DNA from: Enoplolaimus lenunculus
Lineage: Eukaryota > Nematoda > Enoplea > Enoplida > Thoracostomopsidae
DNA: 64,000 nt
Direction of reading: 5' to 3'
NCBI GenBank assembly: GCA_030248215.1
Contig: JASANG010000836.1
Coordinates: 62,001 to 126,000 of the forward strand
The position numbers were made by a program, and so were the translations under genes. Each line of letters begins with the position of its first letter. Within the stretch, counting starts at the first letter, position 1. Shown here one piece after another: positions 58,257-64,000 of this stretch. Under the pieces are notes generated by a model that saw only the letters and a list, made by a program, of their open reading frames with translations, was not told where the DNA came from and did no database searches.

Positions 58257-61200
58257 CTAAGTTTTTAATTTTTTCTTCGGAACATTACTATCATAATTCG
58301 CCATTTCATAGTCTGTCGTTACCTGTGAACCATAATTCGACTTAATATTTTCAGTTGAGCCTTTCAAAGCTGGAACCTTGCGCGTCTGCAATTGGCCAAG
58401 ATTTTGTTTTCCAAGATGAACACGTCCATGTTTCGTGCCAAACACATCGTGGCTTACGTTCTTCGGTTTCTTGGACTAAAATTAAGCAACTATTTATAAC
58501 AGTCGACGCTAGGGAACATATTCTTAGATAGCAACTAAAGCCCAAATATCTACGGTTTACGACAGGTTTAAAATATGAAATTGTATGTGCTTCAAGACAA
58601 ACTTCGCCTCAAGAAATGGGTAAAATTACACAGACTTGAATTCACTTGGTTTAAAAATCTTGGCATTTCGCTAGTAGGGGTGCTTCCTTCCGCTTAACCA
58701 AATCACGCCAAGCTCGACAACCCCCCATATCCAGCCTCTCAACTCGAAAAATCGCCCGTGGTTTGAAATTATGCTTATAAAATCAGAAAGACAAAAACGA
58801 GCTAACATAACCTGTATGTTTCAAAATGCAAACTTAAGCTAAAAAATGGTAAAAATACAATAAATTTGTGAAACATTTGGAATTTTAGCCCCCAATTTTT
58901 ATCTTGAGGCTTTTTGAAATACTCTCCCCACTCATCAAATCCGCACAGGTTGATCCTCGGGTACCTCCGAACCCCTCACTCGAGAGCAGGCTAGCGATCT
59001 TCCAACTATAACAACATACTTTTGTCAAAACTAAAAATATTACTTTTTTAAAAACAACGAAAACACTAAAATTGCTAAATTCTTACAAAACAGAAAATAG
59101 AAAAATTGTGAAAAAATTCATACTTGAAGTTGTTTCGGCTGCTTCAGCGCTTGTTTGAACAAATCATCGGACCCAAGTTTATTTCGACGCACTGCCAAAT
59201 CAAATCGCGGTCCCATTTCTGCCAGTTCAACCCGAGGCAGGCGAGAATCAGATTTCTTCAAAACAATTCTGAAAATAAAGAAGAAACAAGTTTACCAGCC
59301 AATTTAAGTATAATACGTACACTAACACATTTAAAACATTACACTGTTACGTTCATTTTGTACGACATACCAAAACTCTGCAGCTCAATCTTCAACTCCA
59401 GTGAAAACATTTTTAAACAGGAAAAATTTAGGTCTGCCGACCATAAACAACCTGCTTGGAGTTGACGTGCTACCAATCAAAACCCTGCAAGGGAAAAACG
59501 AGCTCGGCAATGGCAGAATTTCAACACCTTTATGAAATTAAAAATTGATAAAATTATATTTAGCATTTTATACTAAGGTAAAAATGAAAACTTTCCTGGG
59601 TATGTACAAATTTTGATCATGTCTCGATTTGGTCCTTGTTTCAACTGTACCTGTAAACCCGAAATCGAATAATATTGTCAACCGCAGTCAACGAAATAAC
59701 GTGCTCCAGTCCTTGTAGTTGAACTTTTTCCACTTCTTCGCCTCGAAAGAAATCTGCAACAAACCAAAAATTAAAGTGATGAAACAAATCAGGTGAAATC
59801 GCGGTCGCGTCACAAACCGCGCATCTGGTCGCAAACGCTCGTTTCTTGGCGGCAACCGCTCTCAAACGAGATTTGAACTGGTAGTGGTTACAGCGACTAA
59901 AAGTGCGATTTCTAATTCTATTCAATCGTTTGTAAACGCGGTTATGAGCACTGTGTTTAAGACCCACTGGTCGCGAGCAACAACAATTCGACCGCGATTA
60001 TAAACCCGCAACTGCATACACAAGTGTGATTACTGCGCACTTGATTCTGTCCGTGATTGTATATGACATGCATTTTCTGTAACGTCTGGGCTTAATGCCA
60101 CTTGCGCAAATTTTAGCAGTGCATTTTCTCACACAGTTGAAGGTAGGTTTTAGGGAGGCACTATACTTCTTGTGCGGCAGCGCCCCCGTCGCCGTACATC
60201 GCCGTGCGTCATCGTACACCAATTGTGACGAACGGTGACCTACAGCAATGGACGGCGCCGGAAGACATTAAAAATTGTTAAAAGTATAATACCGCCACCC
60301 CCTTACGTACACTACTCTACAACCGTGCCAAATGATAAAACCGCGCCAAATGATAAAACCAAGCCAGATGATAAAACCGCTACATACACACCGCAGCAAA
60401 ATAACACAACAATAAAATTGTCACCAGCAGTTTCAAGATCGATTACGTAACCTAACTCTTCAAATTTTCAAACTTTTTGTTTCGTAAAATGTAAACAAGA
60501 GTGCTACACAGAATTGCTATCTTAACAAACTCAGCAGAACAAGCTCGATAAATCTAAAATAAAAGCAAAAAATGGCAAGACTAAACAATATTGCTTACCA
60601 ATAAATAAATTTTTAATTCGTTTCCACGTTGGATCGCTATTCCAAGCATCTCCAGCAAACGTTAAACACGGTTTCGATCCGGTAGAACACGAAGGCACCT
60701 AAAAATTTAACATGTCTTTTGCATGGGCAGTCACAAAGGGTGCGACCTAAGCGGTTGCCACCCTCCCCCACACGAAATTTTTCGTAAAACATTAAGCGAT
60801 ATCCACTTGATGAAACACTGAAAATTGAATATATTAAACGCCCGTTTCAACCGCCGAACAACGCTTGGCACCGCAAGTGCTAGTATTCTAGCAGTTTAAT
60901 ACGTACTGGTTTGTGTGAAGCTTTGCCGGAAATTCTCCCGGAATTTGAAACAAGTCAGTTGTACTATCAGTTCACTGACAATAAACATCTTATAATTACA
61001 CCAATTAACGAGACGTTACCAATGTTGCCACAATGTCTGTATGTTAGTGAGAAAAACATGAACAAAAATTGTAAACACACATTGGGACTTCTTAACATCC
61101 AGCAATAATACCACCTAAGTCAAAGTCATAACAATGTTAGAAATAACACGCAACAATAAGCCAATTAAAACACACCTTAAAATCAGCTAACGGAACATAA

Positions 61201-63758
61201 TTTTGAACGCCAAACTCGACCATATCTAATACTTGTCCATCAAATGTTCGTCCTGCAACATTCACACACTACATAAATCATGCCAAAAACTACTGCAAAC
61301 TGTGTGCTTAACCTCTCATTATTTGATGGTTGGTTGTCAATCAAACTGTAGTACACAATTGAGAATAACGGCTGAAATAGGCCCTACGTGCACCTATTTC
61401 AGGTCCATACCTTACATAACATATTACAAAATGGACCTCAAATAAACAACGATAAAAGAGCGGAATATAGAAGCTCAGAATCCCAACCAGGGCAAAGCAG
61501 ATATGAGCATCATATGTCAATTTAAAAATTAAAATATTGTATCCAGCTTTCTCGCATATACATTCAGAACCAAAATAATTATTTAAATGCCAGTAGTATC
61601 TACGACAATTCTAAATCAAACACTGATAATAGCAAATTTACCAATAACCAAATTATGCGCTCGCTTTTTTGAATGACTTCCAAACGTAAACAAAGACGCG
61701 TCGTATTTGTAGCCAAATTTTTCAATTGGCGTTTCATCTGTGAACGGTGCAATTGGATTCCGCCTAGAAAAAATAATATCAGCTCAATGACATGTGAAAT
61801 AGTTCAAATTTGTAACTACAACATAATACTACGATCTCAAAAAAAAACTAAGCGTTCATAGTTTGTTCAAATTTTGTCAACAAAAATGCCATATTCTCTA
61901 AACATAATATTATTCATGTAGTAGCCGAATTACGTTTGTAACGTATTATGATCGTCTTCACGTTTAAATACAAACGTTCGGAACAGTATTGTCTAAAAAT
62001 CCAAACGTGTTACTAGAACACAATCACAAACACGAATAATTGCTTTTAACAGAGCTCTAATTAAAGACGACCGAAACTTTTTTCAACCGCAAAATTTCTC
62101 AACAAAAATACCGATTTGGATACATCAGTGTTTCTAATTAATTTACGGTAATGTGAATGTAAAAGTCATTGGAACCGCCCCTCCCCACCAACTTACGTAT
62201 TGTTGGACAACATACCTTTTCCGTAAAGGAAGGTCCTCGATCCGAATCCGATTCAATAGCGCGGAATGCGCTTGTTATTCGGTTTTGTTGTCTTGTTTAC
62301 GCAGAGACGCTCTTGAAATGTTGTGTTTCTCAAAGTTAAGAAGTTTCCTAGTCTTCATTATAAATTTCAATTTTCTTATTGTTAAATAGGTTTTCGGGTT
62401 TCGAACGTTTAGTTGGACTTAATTGGATCCGGCCACGTATCTCTAAGATCCATGTCCGTGGGGTAGCCCCGAGTTCCAATTGTGCTTACTGTTGCTTGTG
62501 TATACTAGTTTGCTACTTGTTAAACAATAAACGCTCGTCTTGCGAGCGTGAACGTTTATGGGTCCGCCGATTTTTAAGAGATTCCCGATCCCTATCGTCC
62601 GTTTCGGTTTGAATAAGCTCGCCCGAACCGGCGGCTCGTATCCTAAAACTAAGGTGACCATCACCTTAAAACAACACGTATGTTCGGCGTGCAAGGTATA
62701 AAAATTTAACATAATATAGCTTACCTTTTTAAAAACAGCGCGTTTGGCTTTTTCAGCAAATACTAAAATTAAAAAGCATTAACAATAATAGCGAAAAAAT
62801 ATAAAAAAAGACAAACGCAACTGAAACACACTGTTTGATTGGTACAAATCGTATGACGTGAAACGAATCTGCGCTATTCATTCTGATCCTAAATCTTTCG
62901 TTCAAGTTAGTTCAACACAGCCAGCTTTGAAACCAAAACAAACAAAACTACTATTTCTTACTAAATCTTTGAGACATCGAGTCACAACCTCACTGGTTCG
63001 ACCGCCACGGACAAATATCGCTTGTTTCGAGTTTTCAATCAACTTTGGAGCTCGTTGGGCCAGAAAGCGTTTGCCGCGCTGTGTCTTCGGTTTTCTGAAA
63101 AATACACCACCGTATGGTCGCAATGCTCAAATGTGCCCAGCACCAATCGCCAGCTGGTGATAGGTCCTGTAACTTTTGAACCAAAAAATAGTTAACTTCA
63201 AAACAGAGCATAGTTTTCGTTGAACCAAGATGTTTGCCCCTGCTACTACACCAAAATTGACATCGTCAGTTGTCGCTGATCGCTGGTTTGAAAAGCTATT
63301 GCACGATTTGCCAGCATAAAATAAATCGTTCGTAAATGTAAACGAGAATCGGTATCAAAATCACCAACACGAATTCACCACTCTTTTAGCCCGCATTTTG
63401 GAACTTTACCACCATCACTGGCCCATGTAAAGATCAGGAGCGGAGAGCTTTTCTGTGGGACTAGAATAAAGTAAAGCTTAAGCTTTAGATAATTTTTTTG
63501 CTTGGTTTAGGAATATATTTTTTCGCCGCTTAGGCTTAAAAATACCATTAATCTACTATTACGGCCCTAAAAGTAACAATGGCCGGATAAGCCTATAACT
63601 AAGCCCAGACAAAAGAACAGTCTAAAGCTTATGCGTATACTCTATTGAAGTTCCGTGGCAAAAACGGTCTGCCCCTCAAAATAACACCGACCGCATAATT
63701 ATACAAAAAAACTAAGAACTTTTTACCTGACCGCTTGAGTAACGTCGCTAGCTACCAT
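58257..63758 (-). CDS. RPF2: RPF2, ribosome production factor 2 (Brix domain)
   Basis: Nucleolar Brix-family protein that, with RRS1, loads the 5S RNP onto the pre-60S ribosome. Nine exons with agreeing phases: 63727-63758, 62962-63094, 62725-62762, 61642-61763, 61176-61252, 60599-60698, 59651-59753, 59124-59268, 58257-58475; 322 residues against 306 in human. Marks in order: RKPKTQRGKRFLAQRAPKL near the N-terminus, YLLKKPNALFLKR, LFTFGSHSKKRAHNLVIG, then RTFDGQVLDMVEFGVQNY, VQLQGLEHVISLTAVD, RLPRVELAEMGPRFDLAVRR, and the C-terminal VSHDVFGTKHGRVHLGKQ with LGQLQTRKVPAL. It ends PKKKLKT, a basic tail. The start MVASDVTQAV joins in phase and lines up with the human N-terminus. The gene looks complete and intact. 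Confidence 0.93.
60180..60290. repeat. GACGG/GCCG-rich scrap in RPF2 intron
   Basis: TGTGCGGCAGCGCCCCCGTC, GCCGTGCGTCATCGTAC and GGACGGCGCCGGAAGACATT, then AAAAGTATA. The last part matches the right flank of the array at 16263-16858 (CGGCGCCGGATGTCATCAAA then AGTATA). It may be an unexpanded relative. Confidence 0.5.
63110..63240. mobile_element. Diverged C-type element fragment, RPF2 intron 1
   Basis: CAATGCTCAAATGTGCCCAG, then CGCCAGCTGGTGATAGG and CTGTAACTTTTGAACCA, as in the copy at 553-780. It starts about 15 bases upstream of exon 2. Confidence 0.45.
63420..63584. mobile_element. Chimeric telomere-core element (A left end, B right end)
   Basis: The left terminus GGCCCATGTAAAGATCAGGA is A type; the right terminus GGCCCTAAAAGTAACAATGG is B type. 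Flanking octamers (CCATCACT / GGATAAGC) do not match. In RPF2 intron 1. A degenerate second element follows at 63590-63692. Confidence 0.7.
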
Positions 63759-64000
63759 TGCGCGTTCGCAAGTGAATCAATTTACACTCTGAAACCTATT
63801 GCCAATAATAAATTTAATTGCTTAATCTGAAATTTGATACTTACAATCGACCATACTGCAACATCCCTTTGAGAACTTCCATTTCAAAACAATATTGCAA
63901 GATTCCAGTTTAAGAAGATGCATCGTCCTCGTCAATGAGGGATTCAGGTTAAAACTGGGGCAGCTCGGAACACGTTTTTTCCATGTTGATTCGAAGCCAG

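Noticed and set aside
1-64000. LTR retroelements or other virus-like elements
   Set aside because: I looked for long direct terminal repeats and pol- or capsid-like frames and recognised none; the mobile DNA here is short inverted-repeat elements plus one LINE-like scrap.

Overview
The window is nuclear DNA of an invertebrate animal, most likely a nematode. The strongest clue is the interstitial repeat TTAGGC (read as GCCTAA on the other strand), the canonical nematode telomere hexamer, which recurs in more than twenty places. A yolk-protein gene of the nematode type with a GATA-like promoter site fits. Retention of a YTHDC1-type m6A reader, which as far as I know C. elegans lacks, and the repeat-rich introns suggest a lineage far from C. 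elegans, such as an enoplean worm; this is inference.

Layout: (1) 1-6988, minus strand, 5' part of a vitellogenin gene (ten exons, 541 codons, cut by the window edge), with TATA box and VPE2-like site just upstream. (2) 7.2-12 kb, intergenic and full of nested short transposons. (3) 11988-17214, minus strand, a double-C2 protein of the synaptotagmin-14/16 type; candidate membrane-anchor exons lie at 23.8-25.4 kb. (4) 17.2-28.9 kb, repeats and a 24-bp minisatellite. (5) 28918-42157, plus strand, a complete 14-exon YTHDC1 homologue (1327 codons) whose introns carry a fresh hAT-like insertion and a LINE scrap. (6) 42.2-51.8 kb, no recognisable host gene, many small elements. (7) 51816-55329 (perhaps to 55907), minus strand, the mitochondrial exonuclease MGME1. 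(8) 58257-63758, minus strand, a complete nine-exon RPF2 (322 residues), a ribosome-assembly factor. The genes have unrelated jobs (yolk, membrane traffic, m6A reading, mtDNA upkeep, 5S RNP assembly) and do not form a functional cluster. I rebuilt exons by eye from splice sites, matching phases and remembered family sequences.

The most interesting content is the transposon layer. One abundant family has terminal inverted repeats (GGCCAATGTAAAGA.. or GGCCAATGTTACTTT..) around a variable core of nematode telomere repeats; five copies have perfect 8-bp target duplications and six more have near-perfect ones, so these are mobile telomere-repeat carriers. A second family has TTAA-flanked CCCTTTCTCACAT termini (piggyBac-like) around a tRNA-like sequence with A and B boxes. 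Others are a hAT-like CAGGGTGCAACCGG family, two TA-flanked palindromic families, and three GACGG-rich minisatellites, two of them in introns. No LTR or other virus-like element was recognised.
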